Source: CAYWEM01 sp964457225 (GTDB lineage: Bacteria; Acidobacteriota; Aminicenantia; UBA2199). From it: DNA of 64,000 nucleotides. Below the pieces are notes generated by a model, which did not search any database, was not told the origin of the DNA, and was given only the letters and a program-made list of their open reading frames with translations. The translations under genes were made by a program, and so were the position numbers. Positions 33,769 to 42,762 of the stretch are shown here, in pieces. How positions within the stretch are numbered: position 1 is the stretch's first letter; every line of letters starts with the position of its first letter. The stretch covers positions 1-64,000 of the forward strand of contig CAYWEM010000015.1 in the NCBI GenBank assembly GCA_964457225.1, read 5' to 3'.

Positions 33769-34736
33769 TTTTTTTCCCTCTGCAGTGCAGCCAGGTCGGC
33801 ATCTACCATCATTTCCACCAGTCCGCGAAAGGAAACTTCAGGTTCCCAGTTGAGATCCTTTTTGGCTTTGGCGGCATTGCCGATCAGCAGGTCAACTTCG
33901 GCCGGACGTAAAAACCTGGGGTCGCAGCGCACGAAATCGCGATAATCCAGTCCGAGGTGCTGAAAGGCGATTTCAACCAGTTCGCGCACCGAGTGGGTTT
34001 CACCGCTGGCGATAACGTAATCCTCCGGGTTTTCCCGCTGCATCATCAGGTACATGGCCTTGACGTAATCGCCGGCAAAGCCCCAATCGCGCTTGGCTTC
34101 AAGGTTGCCCAGCAAAAGCTCATCGGAAAGGCCGAGCTTGATGCGCGCGGCCTGGTGGGTGATCTTGCGGGTTACGAACTCCATGCCCCGCCGGGGTGAT
34201 TCGTGGTTGAACAGGATGCCGGAGACTGCGAACAGGTCATAACTTTCCCGGTAATTCACCGTAATCCAGTGCCCGTACACTTTGGCAACGCCATAGGGAC
34301 TGCGGGGATGAAAGGGAGTTTCTTCATTTTGGGGGATTTCTTTCACCTTGCCGAACATTTCCGATGATGATGCCTGGTAAAAACGGATCTTGGGGTTGAC
34401 GGCCCGAACGGTTTCCAGCACCCGGGTGACCCCCAGGGCGGTGTATTCTGCGGTCAGCACGGGCTGGTTCCAGGATGTAGGCACAAAGCTCATGGCGGCG
34501 AGATTGTATATTTCATCGGGCTCGACCTCTTCGACCAATTTGATCAGGGAATACTGGTCAAGCAGGTCGGCCTGCCTGATTTCTATTTTTTCCTTGATGT
34601 GTTCGATGCGGTCAAACTTTTCCATGCTCGAACGACGCACCATTCCGTAAACCCGGTAGCCTTCGGCCAGCAGTAATTCAGCCAGGTATGAACCGTCCTG
34701 TCCGGTTACACCGGTGATCAAAGCAGTTTTTCCCAT
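33765..34736 (-). CDS. gmd: GDP-mannose 4,6-dehydratase
   Basis: A 323-residue extended SDR enzyme. The NAD(P) motif is TGVTGQDGSYLAELLL, followed by YGMVRRSS, the catalytic Thr/Ser region SSSEMFGKV, and the active-site YGVAKVYGHW (YxxxK). RRGMEFVTRKI and LGNLEAKRDWGFAGDYV are diagnostic of Gmd. It makes GDP-4-keto-6-deoxymannose, the precursor of GDP-fucose, rhamnose or perosamine; the next enzyme is not in the window. AAGGAG precedes the ATG. Confidence 0.96.
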   Translation of the reverse strand: MGKTALITGVTGQDGSYLAELLLAEGYRVYGMVRRSSMEKFDRIEHIKEKIEIRQADLLDQYSLIKLVEEVEPDEIYNLAAMSFVPTSWNQPVLTAEYTALGVTRVLETVRAVNPKIRFYQASSSEMFGKVKEIPQNEETPFHPRSPYGVAKVYGHWITVNYRESYDLFAVSGILFNHESPRRGMEFVTRKITHQAARIKLGLSDELLLGNLEAKRDWGFAGDYVKAMYLMMQRENPEDYVIASGETHSVRELVEIAFQHLGLDYRDFVRCDPRFLRPAEVDLLIGNAAKAKKDLNWEPEVSFRGLVEMMVDADLAALQREKK

Positions 34737-34756
34737 TTAAGCTCCTTATGAAGGAC

Positions 34757-34785
34757 ATTTTAGCTCAGGCCCGGGCAACAGTCAA
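34757..34785 (-). promoter_or_regulatory. Promoter of gmd-cupin
   Basis: On the minus strand TTGACT (34785-34780) and TAAAAT (34762-34757) are 17 bases apart. It is back to back with the grpE promoter. Confidence 0.7.
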
Positions 34786-34808
34786 TCTGGAAGCGCCGGG
34801 CTCGTCAA

Positions 34809-34838
34809 TTGACAAGCTTGAGACATTTATAATACAAT
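34809..34838 (+). promoter_or_regulatory. Promoter of the grpE-dnaK-dnaJ operon
   Basis: TTGACA (34809-34814) and TACAAT (34833-34838) are 18 bases apart; a TATAAT overlaps at 34828 with poor spacing. No CIRCE repeat or clear heat-shock sigma consensus is seen. Confidence 0.55.
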
Positions 34839-34919
34839 CCTCAATGTTCCCCGGGCCTGCAGCAATCGGCCCGCATGTTTTATGCTGATCAAAAAGCATT
34901 GATTTGCTGGAGGTTTTAC

Positions 34920-35546
34920 ATGGCAGGCGATCAGGATCAGGTCGGCTACGTTCCGGATGACGAAGTCCAACCTAGTACCGAAGCAAATGACCGCCCGGAG
35001 GAAACAAGTTCTTCGAGGCGCCGCGGGCCGGTCAAGGATTTACAAGGCAGGTTGCGTCGCCTGCAGGAGAGCCTGAGCGCGGCGGAACAGGAGCGGGATG
35101 AAATCAAGGACCGCCTGTTGCGCAACCTGGCCGAAATGGACAACTTCCGTAAAAGAGTAAAAAAGGAAAAGGAAGAATACCAGAAATACGTGCTCAGTGA
35201 TTTTCTGCTTGACCTGCTGGTCGTGGTGGACAACCTGGAAAGGGCTGTGAATTCAAGCAAGATGAGTGCTGAACCGGGCATACACTCTGGCGTTGAATTG
35301 ATTTACAAACAGTTCAACGAGTTACTTAAGAAATACCAGGCGTACGAAATAGACGCCCTGGGCAAAAAGTTTGATCCCAACCTGCACCAGGCGCTGCTCA
35401 AGGAAGAAAGGGCCGGGATCGCCGATCCGGTGGTGGTCGAGGTTCTCCAGAGGGGTTTTCTCTACAGCGATCGCCTGCTGCGACCGGTCATGGTCAAAGT
35501 GGCCCTGCCGCTGGAAGTGGAAGACACCCAGCTGGAAAGAAGTTGA
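34920..35546 (+). CDS. grpE: Nucleotide exchange factor GrpE
   Basis: A 208-residue GrpE. An acidic, disordered N-terminus is followed by a long coiled coil (KDLQGRLRRLQESLSAAEQERDEIKDR, about 40-65), RNLAEMDNFRKRVKKEKEEY, DLLVVVDNLERAV and the C-terminal beta-wing (DPVVVEVLQRGFLYSDRLLRPVMVKV). It opens the DnaK nucleotide site. ATG at 34920 follows CTGGAGG; the frame is open upstream to 34875. It starts a nine-gene overlapping operon. Confidence 0.96.
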   Translation: MAGDQDQVGYVPDDEVQPSTEANDRPEETSSSRRRGPVKDLQGRLRRLQESLSAAEQERDEIKDRLLRNLAEMDNFRKRVKKEKEEYQKYVLSDFLLDLLVVVDNLERAVNSSKMSAEPGIHSGVELIYKQFNELLKKYQAYEIDALGKKFDPNLHQALLKEERAGIADPVVVEVLQRGFLYSDRLLRPVMVKVALPLEVEDTQLERS

Positions 35547-35548
35547 GC

Positions 35549-37366
35549 ATGGCCCGCAGAATTGGGATTGATCTCGGCACCACCAACTCCTGTGTCAGTT
35601 ACATGGAAGGCAGTGAAGCCATGATAGTGCCGATGCCCGAAGGATCACGCATCGTCCCTACGGTTATCGCCCTGGCCAAGGACGGCAACCGGATTTACGG
35701 CAATACCGCCAAGAGACAACTGGTGACCAATCCGGAAAACACTTACTGGGCCTTGAAAAGGCTGATCGGTCGGAAATACGACTCGCCCGAGGTCCTGGAA
35801 ATGTCCCGGCGGGCCTCTTTCCCGATAACTTCCTCGGCCAACGGTGATGCCGCAGTTCGCTTTGCCGGCAAGGTCGCCTCACCAGAAGAGGTTGTTTCCG
35901 GTTTTCTGGCTTACCTCAAGGAAGTAAGTGAGAATTACCTTGGTACAGAGGTTCAGGACGCGGTGATAACCGTACCCGCTTTTTACGATGACGCCCAGAG
36001 ACAGGCTACCAAGGTGGCCGGGGAAATCGCCGGTCTGAACGTGATCAGGATAATCAACGAGCCTACGGCGGCCCTGCTGGCATATCGCCGGCAAATGAAA
36101 AAGGACGGCTTGTACGCGGTTTACGACCTGGGAGGCGGTACTTTTGACATTTCCCTGGTCGAGGTGCAGGGAGATGTTTTCCAGGTTCTGGCCACGGCCG
36201 GGGATACCTTTCTCGGCGGCGGCGATTTTGACGCCCGGATCTGCGAGTGGATTCTGCACCAGATCGAATTGGAAACAGCGGTTGACCTGCGGGGAATAGG
36301 CATGGTCCAGCAGAGACTGCTTCAGGCCGCCGAAAAAGCCAAGATAGAGCTTTCATTCAATGACGAAGCGTTGATTTCCATTCCTTACCTGCATCATTTC
36401 GATGACGGCACCAACTACCATTTCCAAAAAAAGTTTTCCCGGGCTCAACTGGAAAACATGACCTCCGAGTTGGTTGAATCGACTCTGAGCCTGGTGCAGA
36501 AAACCCTGGAAGACGCATCCCTGAAACCTGGGCAAATTGAAAGAATAGTGCTGGTCGGCGGGCAGAGCCGCATGCCGCTGATCAGGCAGAAAATGAGCAC
36601 TTTTTTCGGCCGTGAACCCTACACCGATCTCAACCCGGAAGAAGTCGTCGCCCAGGGAGCCGCCATTCAATCGGAGATCATCAGTGGGAAAGTCAGGGAT
36701 CTGCTGTTGCTTGATGTGACTCCGCTGTCACTTGGAGTTGAAACCAAGGGGGACAGTTTCACCAGGATCATTGAACGCAATACTACAATTCCGGTAAAAA
36801 AATCGATGATCTTTTCCACAATTACCGACAACCAGACCACTGTCACTATTCACGTTCTGCAGGGAGAGAGGGAACTCGCTTCCGGGAACGTTTCACTGGG
36901 GAAGTTCAACCTGGTGGGCATCCCCCTGGCGCCCAAGGGCCTGCCCCAGATAGAGGTGCTGTTCGAAATTGACGCCAACGGCATAGTCAAAGTTTCAGCT
37001 GTGGACACCCAGACCGGCTTGTCCCAGTCGATGAAGGTCAATCCGTCTTCAGGCCTGGCTCCGGAAGAGATCGAAAAACTGGTGAACCAGGCCAGGGAAT
37101 TCGCTGATCAGGACCGGAACCTCCTGCAGTTGAACAAACTGAGACAGGAACTTCGCGATGAGGCCGAAGCAGTCAGGATCTACCTGAGACGTTTCGAGGA
37201 AAAACTGACCGAACAGGATGTGATGGAAATAGAGAGCCTGCTGGAAAAAGTCGCTGAATCCGGGGATAAGGAAGACCGCAAGCACTTGGCAAACTTGTTG
37301 AACCGGCTGCAATCAGTTCGACTGCGCCTGAATACCATGCTGGTCTCGGAATTGGAGCCCGTATGA
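35549..37366 (+). CDS. dnaK: Chaperone DnaK (Hsp70)
   Basis: A 605-residue DnaK. ATPase landmarks: GIDLGTTNSCVSYMEG, AVYDLGGGTFDISLVEVQ, RIVLVGGQSRMPLIRQ, and the linker DLLLLDVTPLSLGVET. The substrate-binding domain is present. The C-terminal lid is somewhat short and the acidic tail common in DnaK is missing; it ends SELEPV. It lies 2 bases after grpE and overlaps dnaJ by four. An alternative TTG at 35543 adds two residues. Confidence 0.96.
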   Translation: MARRIGIDLGTTNSCVSYMEGSEAMIVPMPEGSRIVPTVIALAKDGNRIYGNTAKRQLVTNPENTYWALKRLIGRKYDSPEVLEMSRRASFPITSSANGDAAVRFAGKVASPEEVVSGFLAYLKEVSENYLGTEVQDAVITVPAFYDDAQRQATKVAGEIAGLNVIRIINEPTAALLAYRRQMKKDGLYAVYDLGGGTFDISLVEVQGDVFQVLATAGDTFLGGGDFDARICEWILHQIELETAVDLRGIGMVQQRLLQAAEKAKIELSFNDEALISIPYLHHFDDGTNYHFQKKFSRAQLENMTSELVESTLSLVQKTLEDASLKPGQIERIVLVGGQSRMPLIRQKMSTFFGREPYTDLNPEEVVAQGAAIQSEIISGKVRDLLLLDVTPLSLGVETKGDSFTRIIERNTTIPVKKSMIFSTITDNQTTVTIHVLQGERELASGNVSLGKFNLVGIPLAPKGLPQIEVLFEIDANGIVKVSAVDTQTGLSQSMKVNPSSGLAPEEIEKLVNQAREFADQDRNLLQLNKLRQELRDEAEAVRIYLRRFEEKLTEQDVMEIESLLEKVAESGDKEDRKHLANLLNRLQSVRLRLNTMLVSELEPV

Positions 37367-38481
37367 GCCGGAATAAGAAAGATTACTATGATGTGCTCGG
37401 AGTCGGGCGCAAAGCCTCGGCCGAAGAAATAAAAAAAGCTTACCGCAAACTGGCCCTGCAATTTCATCCGGATCGTAATCAGAACGACCCCCAGGCCGAG
37501 GAAATGTTCAAGGAAGCTTCCGAGGCCTATGCCGTGCTAGGCAATGCAGAAAAAAGAAGTATTTACGATCAATACGGCCATGAAGGCCTGAAAGGCGGAG
37601 GTTTCTCCGATTTCAGCTTTTTTTCCGATTCCATTTTTGCCGATTTCAACGACATCCTGGGTGACCTGTTCGGTTTCGGTTCGGTTTTTTCCCGATCAGG
37701 CGGCCGGCGCACCGGCCCGCGCAAGGGGCGGGACCTGGGACTGGAAGTCCGCTTGACCATGGAAGAATCATTCCTGGGCTGTGAAAAGGAAATTCCCCTG
37801 TCCAGGGATGAAGTCTGCCAGGATTGCCGGGGCAGCGGCGCGGAGGCCGGGCATGCTCCGGAAACCTGCCGTCGTTGCGGAGGCAGCGGCAGCGTTCGTC
37901 ACAGCCAGGGTTTCTTTTCCATTTCCTCAACTTGCCCTGAATGCCGCGGTCAGGGACGGAAAGTCACTCATCCCTGCCCGGCCTGCCGGGGGCGGGGCCT
38001 GGTAAACAGGGAAAAAAAAGTGAAGGTTTCCTTCCCCGCCGGGATAGATTCAGGGAACCGGCTCCGACTCCCGGGTGAAGGAGAAGTGGGAAGCCATGGG
38101 GGGCCGGACGGAGATCTGTTTCTGCTGGTCGCGGTTGAGGAGCATGAACTATTCCGGCGCCGGGAAAACGACCTGCTTTGCGAATTGACGCTGACTTTCG
38201 CCCAGGCTTCACTGGGTGATGAAACCAGGGTTCAGACATTTGAAGGTACTGAGAAGGTTCGGGTGCCTGCCGGTGTTCAGAACGGCCAGGTACTGCGGAT
38301 CAAGGGGAAAGGGTTCAAGAATCTCGGCCAATGGGGCCGGGGAGACTTGTTGCTTGAAGTCAGGGTCATGACCCCGGTTAACCTTTCCAAGCGCGAAATG
38401 GAACTGCTGCGGGAATTACGCGAGCTGGAAAAAAAAAAGAGCCCGGCTGCTGTCATTGAAAACCAGACACTGTTTAACTGA
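37363..38481 (+). CDS. dnaJ: Co-chaperone DnaJ (Hsp40)
   Basis: A 372-residue full-length DnaJ. J domain (residues 3-70) with HPD in LQFHPDRNQ, a Phe/Gly/Asp-rich linker (FSDFSFFSDSIFADF), and the four CxxCxGxG zinc repeats: CQDCRGSG, CRRCGGSG, CPECRGQG, CPACRGRG. The C-terminal beta domains follow. It stimulates DnaK ATPase and binds unfolded protein. Start is an ATGA overlap with dnaK, and its stop overlaps the rsmE start by one base. Confidence 0.96.
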   Translation: MSRNKKDYYDVLGVGRKASAEEIKKAYRKLALQFHPDRNQNDPQAEEMFKEASEAYAVLGNAEKRSIYDQYGHEGLKGGGFSDFSFFSDSIFADFNDILGDLFGFGSVFSRSGGRRTGPRKGRDLGLEVRLTMEESFLGCEKEIPLSRDEVCQDCRGSGAEAGHAPETCRRCGGSGSVRHSQGFFSISSTCPECRGQGRKVTHPCPACRGRGLVNREKKVKVSFPAGIDSGNRLRLPGEGEVGSHGGPDGDLFLLVAVEEHELFRRRENDLLCELTLTFAQASLGDETRVQTFEGTEKVRVPAGVQNGQVLRIKGKGFKNLGQWGRGDLLLEVRVMTPVNLSKREMELLRELRELEKKKSPAAVIENQTLFN

Positions 38482-39170
38482 TGGCACATCGCAGGTTTTT
38501 CTGTTCCCGGCTCAACAGCAGGGTCTTTCTGGATGGTGACGAGTTTCACCACATGTTCAAGGTCATGCGGGTCAAAACCGGCGAAGAAGTCGAATTGTAC
38601 GATGCCGCCGGAGGTGTCGGCCGGGGCCGGGTGACGGCCTTTGAACCCGGGCGGGCTGTGATTGAACTTGAGGATTTGTCTTCATTTCCCCGGCCGGAGC
38701 CCGGAGTGATTGTCGCCGCGGCTCTGCTGAAGAGTGCGCTCATGGACTGGCTGGTTGAAAAACTCTGTGAAATGGGCGTGGATGAAATAAGGCCGATTGT
38801 CTACACCCGAACCGAAATAAAAGCCGGGGAGTCAATGCTTCAGCGCTGGCAGCGCATTGCCAGACAGACGCTGAAAGTCAATCACCGGCACTGGGCGACA
38901 GAAGTCTTTCCTCCGCAGGGCCTCGTTTCTTTTCTGGAATCCTGCCCCGGGCATTCAGCCGGGTATTTCCTGGATCTGGCCGGCAGCGAGCCGCTGCGAC
39001 CGCCTTTTCCCGGTCCTGTACTGGTGTTGATCGGCCCTCCCGGTGATTTTACTCAGGAAGAAAGAAGCAGGCTTTTACAGGCGGAATTCCTGCCCCGCCG
39101 AATCAACGATGCCGTGCTGAAGTCAGAAACAGCCGCCCTGGCTGCAACGGCCATACTGAAAAATGGTTGA
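38481..39170 (+). CDS. rsmE: 16S rRNA m3U1498 methyltransferase RsmE
   Basis: A 229-residue SPOUT-class enzyme: N-terminal PUA-like domain (HRRFFCSRL, then FHHMFKVMRVKTGEEVELYD) and the knotted SAM-binding part (IRPIVYTRTEIKA; VLVLIGPPGDFTQEE; PRRINDAVLKSETAALAA). The family motif GPPGDFTQEE is close to the usual GPEGGF. It methylates N3 of U1498 in 16S rRNA. dnaJ-rsmE adjacency is common in many bacteria. The 3' end overlaps the kinase gene by 8 bases. Confidence 0.93.
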   Translation: MAHRRFFCSRLNSRVFLDGDEFHHMFKVMRVKTGEEVELYDAAGGVGRGRVTAFEPGRAVIELEDLSSFPRPEPGVIVAAALLKSALMDWLVEKLCEMGVDEIRPIVYTRTEIKAGESMLQRWQRIARQTLKVNHRHWATEVFPPQGLVSFLESCPGHSAGYFLDLAGSEPLRPPFPGPVLVLIGPPGDFTQEERSRLLQAEFLPRRINDAVLKSETAALAATAILKNG

Positions 39171-40107
39171 CATCAGCGGCCAGATCGGCAAATACAAGAT
39201 AATTAAGAAGCTGGGCAGCGGCGGCTTCGGATCAGTTTACCTGGCTGAAGATACTTTACTGCAATCCCTGCGAGCCTTGAAAATTCCTCATCGAGTTTCT
39301 CCCGGCAATCAGAAATTGCACCAGGAGTCCAGCCTGCAGACCCGCCTGCTGGATCATCCCCACATAGTCAAGCTGCTGACCGTTGATATCATCGACAACA
39401 TGATTTTGATGGTCATGGAATACGTCGATGGAACTGATCTGGAGAAACTGATTGACAAGCAGGAAAAACTGTCGATCCCGGTTGCTTTGCGTTACCTGAC
39501 TCAGATACTTTCGGCATTGGAATTCGCTCACAATCACCACGTTATTCATCGCGACATCAGGCCCTCAAATATCCTGATCAACCTCAATGATGATGTGAAG
39601 ATTGCCGATTTCGGCACTTCCACTTTGCTCAAGGATCGGCAGTTCGCCACCACCCGAATCGGTTCTCCACCTTACATGGCTCCGGAACAGTTCGAGGGCA
39701 AGGCGGTGTTCGCTTCTGATATCTATTCAACCGGTTGCCTTTTTTATGAGATGCTGACCGGTTTTCCCCCGGTGGTAATGGCCAATCCCATGGAAATATA
39801 TCGCAAGGCCAAGGCTGGTGATATAGTCCCTCTCAACAGGAAAAATCCTGTTTTACCGGCTTATCTGAATGCATTGGTGATGAAGATGCTGGCACCGGCG
39901 GTCAGCGATCGTTATACTTTCGCCGGAGAGGTATTGCAGGATTTACAGGCCAGGCAACAAGGCTGCCGCGAAGATCAGATCGAAATGGCCGACATAAAAA
40001 ACCGCATCCAGGCCCGCGAATCACGCCTGGAAACCTGTTGCTGGAAATGCCGCAAGGAAATTCCCGGCCGGGTCAGTCTTTGCCCTTATTGCGGGGAAGA
40101 GCAATGA
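39163..40107 (+). CDS. Ser/Thr protein kinase with C-terminal zinc ribbon
   Basis: A 314-residue soluble kinase. Glycine loop LGSGGFGSVYLAED, ATP-anchoring Lys at residue 40 (RALKIP), catalytic loop HRDIRPSN (129-136) and DFG at 149-151 are all visible. The lysine that usually follows HRD by two residues is Arg here, so activity is plausible but unusual. No transmembrane or PASTA part; instead the tail (about 292-312) has four Cys in CxxC pairs (CWKC and CPYC), a zinc ribbon. It lies between chaperone/rRNA genes and thiD, with overlapping ends. Confidence 0.92.
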   Translation: MVDISGQIGKYKIIKKLGSGGFGSVYLAEDTLLQSLRALKIPHRVSPGNQKLHQESSLQTRLLDHPHIVKLLTVDIIDNMILMVMEYVDGTDLEKLIDKQEKLSIPVALRYLTQILSALEFAHNHHVIHRDIRPSNILINLNDDVKIADFGTSTLLKDRQFATTRIGSPPYMAPEQFEGKAVFASDIYSTGCLFYEMLTGFPPVVMANPMEIYRKAKAGDIVPLNRKNPVLPAYLNALVMKMLAPAVSDRYTFAGEVLQDLQARQQGCREDQIEMADIKNRIQARESRLETCCWKCRKEIPGRVSLCPYCGEEQ

Positions 40108-40916
40108 AAGGCGAAGCGGAGCGTATCAGTTTCAGCCCGGTGGCCTTGACCGTCGCCGGTTCTGATTCCGGCGGCGGAGCCGGTATCCAGGCGGATCTTA
40201 AAACTTTTTTTGCTTACGGAGTTTACGGGGCCAGCGTGATAACAGCCCTGACGGCCCAGAACCTCAGCCGGGTCGCCTTGGTTGAGGCCGGTAGTGTGAA
40301 TATGGTAAAAACCCAGATGGAGACAGTCTTTGAGGGTTACCAGGTTGCTGCGGTTAAAACCGGTATGCTTTTTTCCCGGGACATAGTTCAGACGGTGGCT
40401 GCAGCAATGCCGGCCTCAATCCCCCTGGTGGTGGATCCGGTTTTCGCCGCCACCAGCGGGGCGCTGCTGATTGAAGAAGACGCTGTTAAAGCAATGATGG
40501 ATGAGTTGTTTCCCCTGGCCGCCCTGATCACCCCGAATGTTCAGGAAGCTGCCTGGCTATCCGGCCTGCAGATCAGGGAGCAGGCTGACCAGGTCCTGGC
40601 CGCGGAAAAATTACTGGAAAGACATGGCATCGCGGTGCTGGTCAAGGGCGGAGATCTGGGCGCCGGATCAGCCTTTGACGTGCTGGCCATGCCCGGAAAA
40701 ACCCGGATTCTAGAATCTGAACTGCTGGCCGGAGTCAATACTCATGGTTCAGGCTGTACCCTGGCCGCGGCGATCACCGCCGGCCTGGCCCTCGGCCTAG
40801 ACCTCGAAGTTGCAGTTGAAAGGGCCAAGAATTTTGTTTTCAGGTCTTTAAAAGACCCACTGGTCCTGGCTCCCGGGATAGCCGTTCTCAATCACCGGCA
40901 TCAGCCGCGATACTGA
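40104..40916 (+). CDS. thiD: Hydroxymethylpyrimidine (phosphate) kinase
   Basis: A 270-residue ribokinase-fold enzyme. ALTVAGSDSGGGAGIQADLKTF is the ThiD/PdxK N-terminal signature; DPVFAATSG, LITPNVQEAAWLSG and the anion-hole motif NTHGSGCTLAAAI complete it. It phosphorylates HMP and HMP-phosphate in thiamine synthesis. The start at 40104 forms an ATGA overlap with the kinase stop. No other thiamine gene is in the window. Confidence 0.94.
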   Translation: MKGEAERISFSPVALTVAGSDSGGGAGIQADLKTFFAYGVYGASVITALTAQNLSRVALVEAGSVNMVKTQMETVFEGYQVAAVKTGMLFSRDIVQTVAAAMPASIPLVVDPVFAATSGALLIEEDAVKAMMDELFPLAALITPNVQEAAWLSGLQIREQADQVLAAEKLLERHGIAVLVKGGDLGAGSAFDVLAMPGKTRILESELLAGVNTHGSGCTLAAAITAGLALGLDLEVAVERAKNFVFRSLKDPLVLAPGIAVLNHRHQPRY

Positions 40917-40928
40917 ATGGAGGCGATC

Positions 40929-42137
40929 ATGTCCAGAGAAGATTTTTTCAGGAAGATTTCCCTGCAGACAGACACAAAAATAGTCCTGGTAGTGCTTGAC
41001 GGATTGGGTGGACTGCCCATGGAAGGGAGGACCGAGCTGGAGACCGCCGCCACCCCGAACCTGGACGAACTGGCGGCCCGTTCGGAACTGGGCCTGACTC
41101 ACCCGGTAGGCATCGGCATAACTCCGGGATCAGGGCCGGCCCACCTTTCTCTTTTCGGTTACGACCCCTTCAAGTACGATATCGGCCGGGGGATACTGGA
41201 AGCCCTGGGGGTTGGAGTCCAGGTCGGAGTCGGCGAGGTCACCAGCAGGGGTAATTTCGCCACCCTGAGCGGGGGCCAGGTGACCGATCGGCGAGCCGGC
41301 CGCATTTCAAGCGAGCGCAACCGCTTGCTTATCGACAAACTGGCCGCTGAAATCAAGGAAATCCAGGGAGTAAGAATCAAGCTTTATCCCGGGGAAGAAC
41401 ATCGTTTCGTACTGGTCCTGCAGGGAGAAGATATCGATGATCGCCTCAGTGACGCTGATCCGGGCGCAGTCGGATTGCCTGTGCCGGCCGCCGAAGCCCT
41501 GACGGAATCGGCCCGTAAAACGGCCGGGGTAGTGAACGAGTTCTTGATGAAAGCGGGAGCCGTCCTGGAAGATTGCCATCCGGCCAATGCCGTTTTACTG
41601 CGCGGTTTTGCCAAGCCACCGGATATTCCATCGATTCCCGACCTGTTTCGATTACGGCCTGCCGCCATCGCCACTTATCCGATGTATCGCGGCCTGGCCA
41701 GGTTGGTCGGAATGACCGTTCTTGAGACAGGTCATACCGTCTCAGATGAAGTCGCGACCCTGAAAAAGCATTACCGGGAATTCGATTATTTCTTTTTGCA
41801 CGTGAAAAAAACAGATTCATACGGAGAAGACGGGAATTTTGCCGCCAAGGTTAAAGTCATAGAAGAATTTGACTCGGTATTGCCGGACATTCTCGCCCTG
41901 CAGCCTGATGTGCTGGCGATCACCGGAGATCATTCCACGCCGGCGCTTTTGTCCGGCCATTCCTGGCATCCGAATCCGCTATTGCTTTTCAGTCGCTTTG
42001 TCAGAAGCCAGGCCGGGGATAGCCGGCCCTTCAACGAATACTCTTGCGCTGAAGGAATTCTGGGAAGTTTTCCGGCCATGGATCTGATGCCGCTGATGCT
42101 GGCCAACGCCATGAAACTGAGAAAATACGGAGCCTGA
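40929..42137 (+). CDS. apgM: Cofactor-independent phosphoglycerate mutase, archaeal type
   Basis: A 402-residue alkaline-phosphatase-superfamily enzyme of the ApgM class: VLVVLDGLGGLP metal site, nucleophile region ITPGSGPAHLSLFGYDP, TSRGNFATL, and ITGDHSTPALLSGHSWHPNP near the end. It interconverts 2- and 3-phosphoglycerate in glycolysis. The start at 40929 has GGAGG 6 bases upstream; an ATG at 40917 directly follows the thiD stop but has none. Family members are found in archaea and a range of bacteria. Confidence 0.93.
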   Translation: MSREDFFRKISLQTDTKIVLVVLDGLGGLPMEGRTELETAATPNLDELAARSELGLTHPVGIGITPGSGPAHLSLFGYDPFKYDIGRGILEALGVGVQVGVGEVTSRGNFATLSGGQVTDRRAGRISSERNRLLIDKLAAEIKEIQGVRIKLYPGEEHRFVLVLQGEDIDDRLSDADPGAVGLPVPAAEALTESARKTAGVVNEFLMKAGAVLEDCHPANAVLLRGFAKPPDIPSIPDLFRLRPAAIATYPMYRGLARLVGMTVLETGHTVSDEVATLKKHYREFDYFFLHVKKTDSYGEDGNFAAKVKVIEEFDSVLPDILALQPDVLAITGDHSTPALLSGHSWHPNPLLLFSRFVRSQAGDSRPFNEYSCAEGILGSFPAMDLMPLMLANAMKLRKYGA

Positions 42138-42138
42138 G

Positions 42139-42762
42139 ATGGCGCAGTCCTGGAAAAGATTCATCGCCGGTGTACTTGAAACCAACGTTTACTTTTGTTA
42201 CTCAGTTGAGAGTGGCCGGGGAGTAATCATCGATCCCGGGGATCGTTGTTCTGATTTGATCGATTTTATAAAATCAAGCGGCATTGAACCCGGAGCCATT
42301 CTGCTGACCCATGGACACCTTGATCACTGCGGCGGAGTGCAGTGGTTGCGGGAGTATTACCAACTGCCGCTCATGGTCGCCGCCGCCGATGTTCAACTGA
42401 TGCAACCCGCAAATTGTCGCGATCTGGCCGCCATGTTTGCCGTTGCGGCACCTCCGCCTCCGGATCGCTTCCTGCAGAACGGTGAAGACCTGGCCGAGCT
42501 GGGTGTGCCGCTGAAAGTAATGGCCACACCCGGGCACTCGCCTGGATCAGTGGTTTTCCTGGCGCCGGGACTGGCTTTCACCGGTGACACCCTTTTTCAG
42601 GGAAATGTGGGGCGGGTCGACCTGCCGGGAGGTGACGAGGAAGAGCTATACCGGTCGCTCGAACTGCTGGGGCGGCTGCCCGGCGAAACCCTGGTACTGC
42701 CCGGACATGGAGATTTCAGCACTATTTCAAGGGAAAGAGCTGAAAACCCCTACCTCGATTGA
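42139..42762 (+). CDS. Metallo-beta-lactamase-fold hydrolase (glyoxalase II-like)
   Basis: A 207-residue protein with the binuclear metal motif THGHLDHCGG (HxHxDH), later ligands TPGHSPGS, FTGDTLF and PGHGDFS. It resembles hydroxyacylglutathione hydrolase-like proteins, without evidence for a glutathione substrate. It starts 1 base after apgM and its stop touches the Xer gene start. Confidence 0.9.
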   Translation: MAQSWKRFIAGVLETNVYFCYSVESGRGVIIDPGDRCSDLIDFIKSSGIEPGAILLTHGHLDHCGGVQWLREYYQLPLMVAAADVQLMQPANCRDLAAMFAVAAPPPPDRFLQNGEDLAELGVPLKVMATPGHSPGSVVFLAPGLAFTGDTLFQGNVGRVDLPGGDEEELYRSLELLGRLPGETLVLPGHGDFSTISRERAENPYLD

